A DNA stretch of 64,000 bases, taken from Deltaproteobacteria bacterium. GTDB lineage: Bacteria; Myxococcota; Kuafuiibacteriia; Kuafuiibacteriales; Kuafuiibacteriaceae. How positions within the stretch are numbered: position 1 is the stretch's first letter; every line of letters starts with the position of its first letter. The translations under genes and the position numbers were made by a program. The DNA lies in the NCBI GenBank assembly GCA_016703535.1, contig JADJBV010000001.1, positions 4,578,001 to 4,642,000 of the forward strand. Reading direction: 5' to 3'. The notes below the pieces were generated by a model that saw only the letters and a list, made by a program, of their open reading frames with translations, was not told where the DNA came from and did not search any database. Positions 7,910-18,707 of this stretch are shown here, piece by piece.

Positions 7910-8845
7910 ATGGCACGCAAGAAGATCGCTCTCGTCGGCGCCGGTCAAATCGGCGGTAACCTGGCCCTGCTCGCCGCTCAAAAGGAGCTCGGCGACGTCA
8001 TCCTCTTCGACATCCCGGCCGCGGAAGGCCTCGCCAAGGGCAAGGCCCTGGACATGCAGCAGATGTCGACCATCGAGCGCTACGACTCGGTGCTGACCGG
8101 CAGCTCCAACTACGACGACCTCAAAGGCGCCGACGTGGTGATCATCACCGCTGGCATCCCGCGCAAGCCCGGCATGAGCCGCGAGGACCTCCTCGACACC
8201 AACCTGAAGATCATGACCAACGTGGCGAACGAGCTGAAGCGCGTCTGCCCCGACGCCTTCATGATCAACATCGCCAACCCCCTCGACGCGATGGTCTACG
8301 CCCTCAAGAAGATCACCGGCGGGACCAAGCAGAAGATCGTCGGCATGTCGGGCATCCTCGACACCGCCCGCTTCAAGAGCTTCATCTCCAGCGAACTCAA
8401 CGTCTCGATGAAGGACGTCACCGCGTTGGTCCTCGGCGGCCACGGCGACGACATGGTGCCGATCACCCGCCTGACCACCGTCGGCGGCGTGCCGGTCAAC
8501 GAGCTGATCAAGAAGGACAAGCTAGACGCGATCGTCGATCGGACCCGCAAGGGCGGCGCCGAGCTGGTCGGCCTCTACAAAACCGGCTCCGCCTACTTCG
8601 CCCCGGCCGCGGCCGCGATCGAGATGGCCGAGGCCTACCTCAAGGACCAGCGCCGGATCATCCCGGTCTGCACCTGGCTCGAAGGTGAGTTCGGCATCAA
8701 CGAACTCTACTTCGGCGTCCCGGCGGTGATCGGCGCCAACGGCGTCGAGAAGGTCGTGACCTTCGAGCTCACCGCCGACGAAAAGGCGATGATGGAAAAA
8801 AGCGCCGCCTCGGTCCGCAAGACCGCCGCCGAAACCAAGCTGTAG
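7910..8845 (+). CDS. mdh: Malate dehydrogenase (LDH-like type)
   Basis: 311 residues. It interconverts malate and oxaloacetate with NAD in the TCA cycle. The N-terminal Rossmann motif is GAGQIGG, with an Asp (ILFDI) at the end of the second strand favouring NAD. The substrate-specificity loop IPRKPGMSR carries the two Arg of malate dehydrogenases, and the catalytic His lies in GGHGDDMV. Length and motifs fit the lactate-dehydrogenase-like MDH group. No Shine-Dalgarno precedes ATG; the nearest -10-like hexamer is TAGCGG, 5 nt upstream. A pair of 57-bp repeats lies downstream. Confidence 0.96.
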   Translation: MARKKIALVGAGQIGGNLALLAAQKELGDVILFDIPAAEGLAKGKALDMQQMSTIERYDSVLTGSSNYDDLKGADVVIITAGIPRKPGMSREDLLDTNLKIMTNVANELKRVCPDAFMINIANPLDAMVYALKKITGGTKQKIVGMSGILDTARFKSFISSELNVSMKDVTALVLGGHGDDMVPITRLTTVGGVPVNELIKKDKLDAIVDRTRKGGAELVGLYKTGSAYFAPAAAAIEMAEAYLKDQRRIIPVCTWLEGEFGINELYFGVPAVIGANGVEKVVTFELTADEKAMMEKSAASVRKTAAETKL

Positions 8846-8872
8846 GCCAAACTCCCATCCCCCAAGGCCCCC

Positions 8873-8986
8873 AAGCGAAGCGCGCAGCGAGCCCTGGCTC
8901 GCGAAGTGGGTGGATGGGCCTTGCCCCCGCAAGCGAAGCGCGCAGCGAGCCCTGGCTCGCGAAGAGGGGTGGATGGGCTTTGCCCA
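8873..8986. repeat. REP-like direct repeat pair with internal hairpins
   Basis: Two copies of a unit of about 55 bp (8873-8927 and 8931-8986). The first 34 bases are identical (8873-8906 and 8931-8964). Each contains a perfect stem GCGAGCC-CT-GGCTCGC (8887-8902 and 8945-8960). The second copy ends in another perfect hairpin. The pair sits just after mdh, like bacterial REP/BIME elements. Confidence 0.92.
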
Positions 8987-8989
8987 TCC
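8971..8989. terminator. Hairpin GGATGGGC-TTT-GCCCATCC after mdh
   Basis: Perfect 8-bp stem with a 3-nt loop, 126 bp past the mdh stop and 60 bp before the next gene. No T-tract follows, so intrinsic termination is only a suggestion; it is also the 3' end of the second repeat unit. Confidence 0.45.
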
Positions 8990-9048
8990 GGGACCCCAAG
9001 ACCCTACCCCTGGCCTTCCACTCCGGGCAGTGACAGGATCCCCACTCC

Positions 9049-11969
9049 GTGGCGCGGGTGAACCTCGATGGCTTGCTCGACTCGGCCCTCCGGGTTCGGC
9101 CCGGTGAAGCTCGCGCCGTCGGCCTGATGTTCCTCTACCTGATGGGCGTCGTCTCGACGTTCATCATCGGCCGCACGGTCCGGGACACCCTCTTCCTGCA
9201 CCGGGTCTCCTTGGCCAAGTTGCCGCTGATGTACGTGGCGGTCTCCTTCGCCGTCGCGGTCAGCGCCTACTTTTACAGCCGAGTCGCCGACAAATACCGC
9301 CGCGATCGCCTGATCACCGTGATGCTTTTGGTCTTCACCGCGGTGATGGCCTTGTTCTGGGGCCTGCTCCGCTGGGAGGCGGCCGGGAACTGGGCCTACC
9401 CGGCGCTCTACGTGTTGGTGGAGATCATCGGGGCCATCGCGATCATTCAGTTCTGGACCTTCGCCAACGACATCTTCTCGGCCCGCCAGGCCAAGCGCCT
9501 CTTCGGCGTCATCGGCGCGGGCGGCGTGTTGGCCAACATCATCTGCGGCTTCGCCATCGGCAGCGTGGCCCCCAAGTTGGGCCCCAGCAACCTCCTGCTC
9601 TTCAGCGCGGCCATCTTCGGCGCTTGCGTATTTGCGGTGCGGGCCATCGCCCGCCGGGCCAAAAACGATCTCGAGGCCGCCGTCCGTCGGCCTCGGCGTC
9701 GCATCGGCCTCACCGTCGACACCGGCACGGTGCTCAACAGCAAACACCTGAAGGTCATCGCCGGCATCGTGGTGCTCACCTTCTTGACCGTCACCTTGGT
9801 CGACTACCAGTTTAAGGTGTTGGCTCGGGACGCCTTCCAGGACGAACGGGAGTTGGCCGCGTATTTTGGCTATTTTTACGGCTTCTCCGGGATCATCGCG
9901 AGCGTGATGCAGTTTTTCGTCACCGGGCGCCTCCTCGAGCGTTCGGGCATCGTGGTCTCGTTGCTGGTCTTGCCGGTGGCGCTGGTGTTCGGCGCCGGGG
10001 CCATGTTGGCGGTGCCGATGTTGTTGTCGGGGATCGTCGCGGCCACCATCGCCAAGGCCGCCGAAAACACCTTCCGCTACACGATCAACGACGCGACCAT
10101 GCAGGTGCTGTACGTCCCGGTGGCCTCTCACCAACGGGGCCGGGCCAAAGCCTTCATCGACGGCATCTTGAAGCCGGCCAGCATCGGCCTTTCGGGTGTG
10201 GTGATCTACATGGGCGCCCGGATCCTCGGGCCCGAGCAGCTGGCCCTCGATCTCGCCTACGTGGATCTGGTGCTGCTGGTGGGCTGGATCGCCTTGGTGG
10301 TCGGGATCCGCAGCGAATACGTGAAGTCCTTGATCGAGACGCTCCACGCCCGGCGCCTCGACCTCTCTGGCCCCTGGTCGCCGGTGGTCGATGACCACAC
10401 GCTCAAGGCCTTGAAGCAACGTTTGATCGCCGACGAAGAAGCCAACGTCCTCCACGCCCTGGAGCTCTTGCCTTCGGTCGACGCCGACTTTTCGCCCGAA
10501 CTACGGACCCTGCTGCAACACCGCTCGACCACCGTCCGCATCGGGGCCCTGCGCTTGATCGGCGCCTCGGGCAAACTCGAGGGCGCCCAAGCGATCCCAC
10601 CGTTGATGAGTGATCCGGTGCCCGAGGTGCGGGCCGCGGCCATCGGCGCCTTTTGTGCGGTCGGGCGGGAACGGGCCATCCGCTTCGCCTCGCCCTTCCT
10701 GGCTGACAAGAGCCCGATGGTCCGAGCCTCGTCCGTGGCCGCCTTGATCAAACACGGCGGCCTGGACGGCATCTTGACCGCCGCCGAGGCGCTCAAGGGC
10801 CTGTTGACCTCCAAGTTGCCCGAGGAGCGACTGCAGGGCGCCCGGGTGCTCTCCGAGATCAAGGTCCGGAACTTCTTCCAGCCGGTGTTGGAGCTGCTCC
10901 AAGACGCCGAACCCAAGGTTCGCCTGGCCGCCATCGAGGCCGCCGGCGAGATGCAGTCCAAGGAGTTGGTCCCGGCTTTGATCTACAAGTTGGGCGATCA
11001 CCAGACCGCTCAGGCCGCCAGCCGCGCCTTGGTCCGCTACGGACGAGACGTGGAGCGGGTCCTCTTCAAGGTGTTGGACAATCGCCAAGAAGACCTGGCG
11101 ATCCGCCGTCGGGTGCCTCGGATCTTGGGATTTGTCGGCGAACAAGAGGCGATCAACCGCCTAATGATCAACCTGGAGAGCGCCGAAGATCCGGAGCTGC
11201 GGATGGCCATCGCTCGGGCCGCGGCCCGGATCCGGGAGCGCCACCCCAGGGTCAAGGTCGATGAGTCGGTGTTGGATCACGCCCAACGGACGACCATCCA
11301 GGGGGCTTATCAGGCCTTGGCAACCATCGCCGATTTGGGGCTGCCCGCGGACGACCTGCTGCCCGAGGCCCTGCTGGTGCGCCACAAGAGCCGCCTGGCC
11401 TTGGCGTTCCGGCTGCTCCAGATCCGCTATCCTTCACGGACCATCCAGCTGGTCTACTCGAACCTGGGCGCCGAAAACAAAGCGGTTCGGGCCAACGCCT
11501 TGGAGCTGGTGGACAACCTGATCTCCAAAGAAGAGTCCCGGCTTTTGATGCCACTTTTGGAGGATCACAGCCGGGAGGAGAAGCTCAAACAAGGCATGGA
11601 GCTCTTCACCTTGGAGCGCCACCCGCCCGAGGTCTGGTTGGGGCGGCTGCTCGACGATCCGCACCCCTGGATCGTCTCCTGCACCCTCCACTTGGTGCGG
11701 GAGCGGGGCATGGTCGAGTTGGTCGAACAGGCCGCCCAACACCTGCGTTCGGCCGACGCGGTCTGCCGTGAGACCGCTTGTTTCACCTTGGCCGCCCTGG
11801 TTCGGCAGGGCCCGGCGCCCCACCCGGAGAAGGACGCCGAGGCGATCCGCCGCCTGGCTAAAGGGGTCGCCGAAGACAAGGTCAGTGAGGTCCGACGAGC
11901 GTCGGCCGCGTTGCTCGAGGCCTTGGCCCTGTTCCCCGAGTTTGGCGGGCCAGCTGGGGCCTTGAATTC

Positions 11970-11973
<4 letters not shown>
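9049..11973 (+). CDS. ATP/ADP translocase-family transporter fused to HEAT repeats
   Basis: 974 residues with a GTG start. Residues 20-420 carry about 11-12 hydrophobic segments typical of the Npt1/Npt2 (Tlc) nucleotide transporter superfamily, including IGRTVRDTLFLHR near the N-terminus and FSARQAKRLFGVIGAGGVLAN in the middle. Residues about 440-970 are cytosolic HEAT-type repeats of 30-40 residues (for example VRAAAIGAFCAVG, PKVRLAAIEAAGEM). This fusion is known in free-living bacteria; the substrate need not be ATP/ADP. The HEAT half may be a scaffold or sensor. It converges on the histidine kinase, the stops overlapping by 3 bp. Confidence 0.88.
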
Positions 11974-14219
<2,246 letters not shown>

Positions 14220-14307
14220 CGTCGGCTACAATCGACCTTCCGGGCCCGTTCTACAGGGTGGCCCCGGCGGGAGGTTACGCTGAGACCCCAAGGGGGGCAA
14301 CCCGTAC

Positions 14308-16224
14308 TCAGAGCTGGATGCCACCGGCCTTGAGGCGATCCAAATAACCCCGGACCGTGGCTCGGGTCCCAGCGGTCATGTGTTCGTCGGCCTTGGCCGC
14401 CGCCAGGGCGTCCTCCAGGCGCAGGCCCGCTGGGAGGCCCTGGTGCTTGATCAGGCCCTGCCAGATCTGCTGGTCGACCTGGCTGGTATCGACGTCCAAA
14501 CACTTGGCGGCCATCACCAGGCCGTTGGCCTTCGCCAGGTCCGCGGGCGCCCCCGCCGCCAAGGCCGCCTGCTGGCCGATGGTGTAGCTGAGGACCGCGC
14601 CGAAGGAGCTCTCCGAGGCGTGAGCGTAGAACTTGTTGACGGTGACCACCTGGAGCGGGCCGTCGGCGTCCCGGCCTTTGGCGATCTCGAGCAGCGGCGC
14701 TCGGGCTCCACCGTCGACGAAGCCGTTGGTGATCACCCGTTGGTTCTGAAGATCTTCGGCGTAGTCGTTGTAGCCCGCGACCCGCAAGACCCGCTGCAGC
14801 GCCGCCGACAGACCACGCCCGTCGATCCGCTCCGCCGCCACGCCCGGATCTTGGGCGGTCAACTCCCGGTCGATGCCGGCTTGAGGTTTGAAGGTGTTGT
14901 GCTGCACCACCCGATCCCAAGCGTCGACGATGCCGTCGTGGTCTCGATCTTCGGCCTTCTTTCGCACCAAGGCGCTGTGCGGGAAGTAATAGTTGTCCGA
15001 GTTCTCCCGATCATTTTTGTCGGCGATCTGAGCCCAGCTCTGCCGCTTGGTGAAACCTTCGATGGCGTGCAGCAGCGTGTAACGATCTTGATCGCCGTAA
15101 GAGGAGTTTTTGCTCTGCACCACCTGCAGCCCGTCGTATTTTTCGAGGATCGCGTTGTGGACGTATTTGCCGCCGCACTGGAGCCCGAAGAAGACCTTGT
15201 CGCCTTCCAGGGGCTTGCCGGCCTGGATGCGGTTGAGCACGTGCCGCCCGTAGTTGGCGTGGCCCGAATAGACCACCACGTGCACCTTCGGATCGTTCAT
15301 CTTCTGGAACATCGCGTCCGGCCCGTTGCGCATCACCAGCTCGAAGTTGGTCTTCTTGCCGTCGGCCTCCAGCTCCTTGCTGAGGGTCATGCTGCCGTCC
15401 GGGTTGTCGCGGCGCGCGAAGCCTTGGCCGATCCAGAACTGGGTCTCTTCTTCCCAAAAGCCAGCGCCAACGTTGTAGTCGATGACCAACTTGTTGTTGC
15501 CGTTGGCGAACCACTTTTCGTACGGCGGATCGGTCTGAGCGACCTCCTTCATCAGATCGTTGATCACCGGCCGCACCTCGGCCGGGAGCTGGGCCTTCTT
15601 GCGATCCAGGTCGTAGACCATGAAGTTGCGGTTCTGAGAGTTGGTCTCCTGCTTGAGCGCGTCGAAGTAGACCTGGAGCGCCCGGGTCCGCAGCGCCTTC
15701 CCCGAGGCGGTGTTGGAGGTCGAGACCGCCAGATCCAAGATCAACGGCGCGACGCAGGAGCGGAGTTGGAGCCGTTGCTGATCGTTCTGAAAGCCACCCG
15801 CCACCGGCACCTGGTTGAGGGTGCTGTTGAAGGCGAGGTGGAGGGCGGTCAGCGACAAGGCCTTGTGTTCGGTGGTGATGCCAGCCTTGGCGTAGAGGTT
15901 GATGTCCCGTTCGGCGAAGCGGTTGGCGGCCTGGTACAAGGCGTCGCCCATCTCGACGGCGGTGGGCGGCTGGGCTTGGCCGGCCTTGGTGACCAGGTAA
16001 CCGGTCGGCGAAAGGAACAAGCTCCCGTCTTCGGCCAGCTTGATCTCCCGGGCCGGGACCCGGCGGGCCGCGTCGAGGGCGGGCGCCCGAGTTTCGGCGA
16101 TCCGATCGGCGTAACGGCCCAGGACGTCGGCGACGTGGCCGGTGGACCGGACCTCCCCCACGTTGGGGTTGGGTTGGGGCGCGTGGCGGACGTTTCCTGG
16201 GAGGCGGGTCTCAAACGTGGGCAT
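14308..16224 (-). CDS. Putative clan CD (caspase/gingipain-like) cysteine peptidase-like protein
   Basis: 638 residues from the ATG at 16224; a longer form starts at 16284. No signal peptide is visible. About residues 314-350 show the clan CD signature: hydrophobic strand then GH (VVVYSGHANYG, His322) and, 28 residues later, a second strand ending in Gln-Cys (VFFGLQCGG, Cys350), as in gingipains, caspases and legumains. Residues around 420 carry DRDHDGIVDAWD, an EF-hand/thrombospondin-3-type Ca2+ loop. The rest is unknown. An inverted repeat TGTAGG-N9-CCTACA lies 23-43 bp upstream. Assignment rests on motifs only; non-catalytic homologues exist. It could be a secreted effector, since N-terminal export signals are absent. 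Confidence 0.6.
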   Translation of the reverse strand: MPTFETRLPGNVRHAPQPNPNVGEVRSTGHVADVLGRYADRIAETRAPALDAARRVPAREIKLAEDGSLFLSPTGYLVTKAGQAQPPTAVEMGDALYQAANRFAERDINLYAKAGITTEHKALSLTALHLAFNSTLNQVPVAGGFQNDQQRLQLRSCVAPLILDLAVSTSNTASGKALRTRALQVYFDALKQETNSQNRNFMVYDLDRKKAQLPAEVRPVINDLMKEVAQTDPPYEKWFANGNNKLVIDYNVGAGFWEEETQFWIGQGFARRDNPDGSMTLSKELEADGKKTNFELVMRNGPDAMFQKMNDPKVHVVVYSGHANYGRHVLNRIQAGKPLEGDKVFFGLQCGGKYVHNAILEKYDGLQVVQSKNSSYGDQDRYTLLHAIEGFTKRQSWAQIADKNDRENSDNYYFPHSALVRKKAEDRDHDGIVDAWDRVVQHNTFKPQAGIDRELTAQDPGVAAERIDGRGLSAALQRVLRVAGYNDYAEDLQNQRVITNGFVDGGARAPLLEIAKGRDADGPLQVVTVNKFYAHASESSFGAVLSYTIGQQAALAAGAPADLAKANGLVMAAKCLDVDTSQVDQQIWQGLIKHQGLPAGLRLEDALAAAKADEHMTAGTRATVRGYLDRLKAGGIQL

Positions 16225-16246
16225 GGGCAGATAGGTTGTCGGTGAG

Positions 16247-16267
16247 TGTAGGATTTTGTTGCCTACA
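16247..16267. promoter_or_regulatory. Inverted repeat TGTAGG-N9-CCTACA (candidate operator)
   Basis: Perfect 6-bp arms between the clan CD-like gene (minus) and rnr (plus). Its right arm is part of TGCCTACATCGG (16260-16271), the reverse complement of a motif shared with two other effector-like genes. Confidence 0.45.
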
Positions 16268-16329
16268 TCGGTATTTACCCTCATTCAAGGTGGGTCTTCC
16301 TTGACCAAAGGGAGCCCGTCATCGTCTGG

Positions 16330-18705
16330 GTGGCACTCATGGAAGAGGAACGGCTGCTCCGCGTACTGCGGGAAGCGCCCCACACCGCCCACCCATTCTT
16401 CGAGCTCCTGAAGCGGGCCGACATCCCGACCAAAAAGGCCAAGGAAGCCAAACGCATCCTCAAGGGCCTGGTCCACCAAGGGATCATCGAGCGCGACCAC
16501 GGGCGCTCCTATCGCCTCTCCCGGGCCGGCAAGCGGGTCGAGGGCGAAATCCACATCGACAGCAAGGGCAGCTTTTGGCTGATCCCCGAGGGCGGCCACA
16601 AGAAGAAGGTCGTCCCGCTGAAGTTGATCCCCGAGAGCGAAGCCGGAGTTTTGGTCCGGGATCGGGTCAAGGCCGAGATCGTGGTCCGAGGTCGGGGGCG
16701 GCACTTCGCTCAGATCGTCGAGATTTTGGACCGCCGGGTGGCCCGCCACCTGGGGATCTTCCGGCGGGCCGGCAACGCCTGTTTTGTGGAGCTGGAGGCC
16801 CCGCCGGTGCGCAGTGGCCCCCGGGCCCGTTCCCCTCGGGAGCTCTTGATCCCCCCGGACGATACGATGGGCGCCGAAGACGGCCAGCTGGTGGAGGTCG
16901 AGGCGAGGGCCCCCAAAAAGGCCGCCCCTCCGCCGCAAGACGATCGCCCCAAGGGGAAAAAACACGCCGCCCCCCGGACCCCCGAGCCGATCCAGACCGG
17001 CCGAGTGACGGCGATCTTGGGCCGCCCCGGGGCCCGGGCCACGGAGATGAAGCGGCTCTTCATCGAATACGATCTGCCTGAACACTTCCCGGCGCCGGTG
17101 GAGGCGGAGGCCGCCGCATTCGGCAGCGAACCGACCAGCGCCGATCACGCCGGCAGGAAAGATCTGCGGCACCTGCCGCTGTGCACCATCGACGGTGAAA
17201 CCGCCAAGGACTTCGACGACGCGGTCTGTGCGGTGAAGGAAGGCGATCGTTATCGCCTCTACGTGGCGATCGCCGACGTCTCCCACTACGTCCGACCGGG
17301 GACGGCGTTGGATCAAGAGGCGATCCGGCGCGGCACCAGCACCTACCTGACCGATCGCGCGATCCCGATGTTGCCCGAGGCGTTGTCGAACGGCCTCTGC
17401 TCATTGAAGCCCAACGTCGATCGGCTTTGTGTCGTGGCCGAGATGGAGTTGGACGCGACCGGCCGGATCTTGCGCAAGACCTTTTACCCGGCGGTGATGC
17501 GCTCCCGGGCCCGGCTGACCTATACCCGGGTGGCCAAGGCCTTGGAGGGCGAGCCCGACGAGGAGTGCCAGGCGCTGTTGCCCACCTTGCTGTTGCTCGC
17601 CAAGATCGCGGCTAGGCTGCTCGAGCGACGGCTGAAGCGGGGCGCCATCGATCTGGATCTGCCCGAGCCCCAGCTGGTCTTCGACGAAAGCGGCGAGCCG
17701 ATCGACTCGCTGCGGCGCCCCCGGAACGACGCTCACCGACTGATCGAAGACTTGATGTTGATCGCCAATGAGGCGGTCGCCTTGTACTTCCAAGAGCGGA
17801 AGGTCCCGGCGTTGTTCCGGATCCACGAGAACCCGGATCCGGAGAAGTTGCAGCTCTTCGCTGGCCTCTGCGAAAGCCTGGGCTTCCACGTCGAACTTTC
17901 GGAGAGCCCGACGCCGGGTGAGGTGGCGCGCCTGTTGGAAGCGGTGTCCGGTCACCCCCAAGGCAAGTCGCTCCACTCGCTCCTTTTGCGATCGTTGGCC
18001 CAGGCCCGCTACGACTCGGAGTGTAAGGGCCACTTCGGCTTGGCGACGCCCAGTTATCTGCACTTCACCTCGCCGATCCGTCGTTATCCGGACCTGATGG
18101 TGCACCGGATCTTGCTGCAGCTGGTGACGGGCCACGACACCGCTTATGGCGCAACTCAACTCCAAGAGATCGCCGAGCGTTGTTCGGACAACGAACGACG
18201 AGCGATGACGGCCGAACGGGCCTCGATGGATCTCGACCGGGCCTTGATCGCTCGGCGGCACCAAGGGGAGGTCTATTCGGGCCGGATCACCGGCGTTCAA
18301 GGTTTTGGGCTCTTCATCTCTTTGGACGCACCCTTCGTGGAGGGCCTGGTGCCGGTGCAGCAGCTCCCGGAAGACTACTGGTTGCTCGACGACTACGGCG
18401 CGCGCTTGACCGGCGCCGAAACCGGCCGGAGCTACAACCTGGGTGATCAAGTTTGGGTGGAGATCGTGAACGTCAACGTCGCTCGCCGTCAGGTGGAGCT
18501 ACGTTTGGCCGAGGTCCCGGATCCCGAAGCCGAGACCCAACGGCCCGCGGGCCAGGATCGGGGGCCGCCCAAGAAGGTGCGTCCCCACGAGAAAAAACAC
18601 CGGGGCCCCAAACCCCGGGACAACAAGGGCCCCGGGGGCAAAAAGAGTGGCCCGCCCGGTGGGGGTGGGGGGCGACCGCCGGAGCGCAAGAAGAAGCGGC
18701 GCTGA
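16330..18705 (+). CDS. rnr: Ribonuclease R (RNB-family 3'-5' exoribonuclease)
   Basis: 791 residues. It degrades structured RNA processively in the cytoplasm. The N-terminus has a winged-helix-like segment (1-65) and cold-shock/OB domains. The RNB catalytic core starts around residue 280, with the metal-binding Asp cluster in DGETAKDFDDAV and the motif ADVSHYV. The S1 domain is at about 645-725 (YSGRITGVQGFGLFISL). The tail (735-791) is Lys/Pro/Gly-rich, as in many RNase R proteins. GTG at 16330 is used; ATG at 16339 is an equally good start. An extra Pro/Lys-rich insert sits near residues 196-220. Confidence 0.95.
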   Translation: MALMEEERLLRVLREAPHTAHPFFELLKRADIPTKKAKEAKRILKGLVHQGIIERDHGRSYRLSRAGKRVEGEIHIDSKGSFWLIPEGGHKKKVVPLKLIPESEAGVLVRDRVKAEIVVRGRGRHFAQIVEILDRRVARHLGIFRRAGNACFVELEAPPVRSGPRARSPRELLIPPDDTMGAEDGQLVEVEARAPKKAAPPPQDDRPKGKKHAAPRTPEPIQTGRVTAILGRPGARATEMKRLFIEYDLPEHFPAPVEAEAAAFGSEPTSADHAGRKDLRHLPLCTIDGETAKDFDDAVCAVKEGDRYRLYVAIADVSHYVRPGTALDQEAIRRGTSTYLTDRAIPMLPEALSNGLCSLKPNVDRLCVVAEMELDATGRILRKTFYPAVMRSRARLTYTRVAKALEGEPDEECQALLPTLLLLAKIAARLLERRLKRGAIDLDLPEPQLVFDESGEPIDSLRRPRNDAHRLIEDLMLIANEAVALYFQERKVPALFRIHENPDPEKLQLFAGLCESLGFHVELSESPTPGEVARLLEAVSGHPQGKSLHSLLLRSLAQARYDSECKGHFGLATPSYLHFTSPIRRYPDLMVHRILLQLVTGHDTAYGATQLQEIAERCSDNERRAMTAERASMDLDRALIARRHQGEVYSGRITGVQGFGLFISLDAPFVEGLVPVQQLPEDYWLLDDYGARLTGAETGRSYNLGDQVWVEIVNVNVARRQVELRLAEVPDPEAETQRPAGQDRGPPKKVRPHEKKHRGPKPRDNKGPGGKKSGPPGGGGGRPPERKKKRR

Positions 18706-18707
18706 GC

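Noticed and set aside
14380..16245. 621-codon plus-strand frame opposite the clan CD-like gene
   Set aside because: Val/Gly/Asp/Leu-rich shadow composition with no motif; the minus strand shows ordered catalytic-type blocks.
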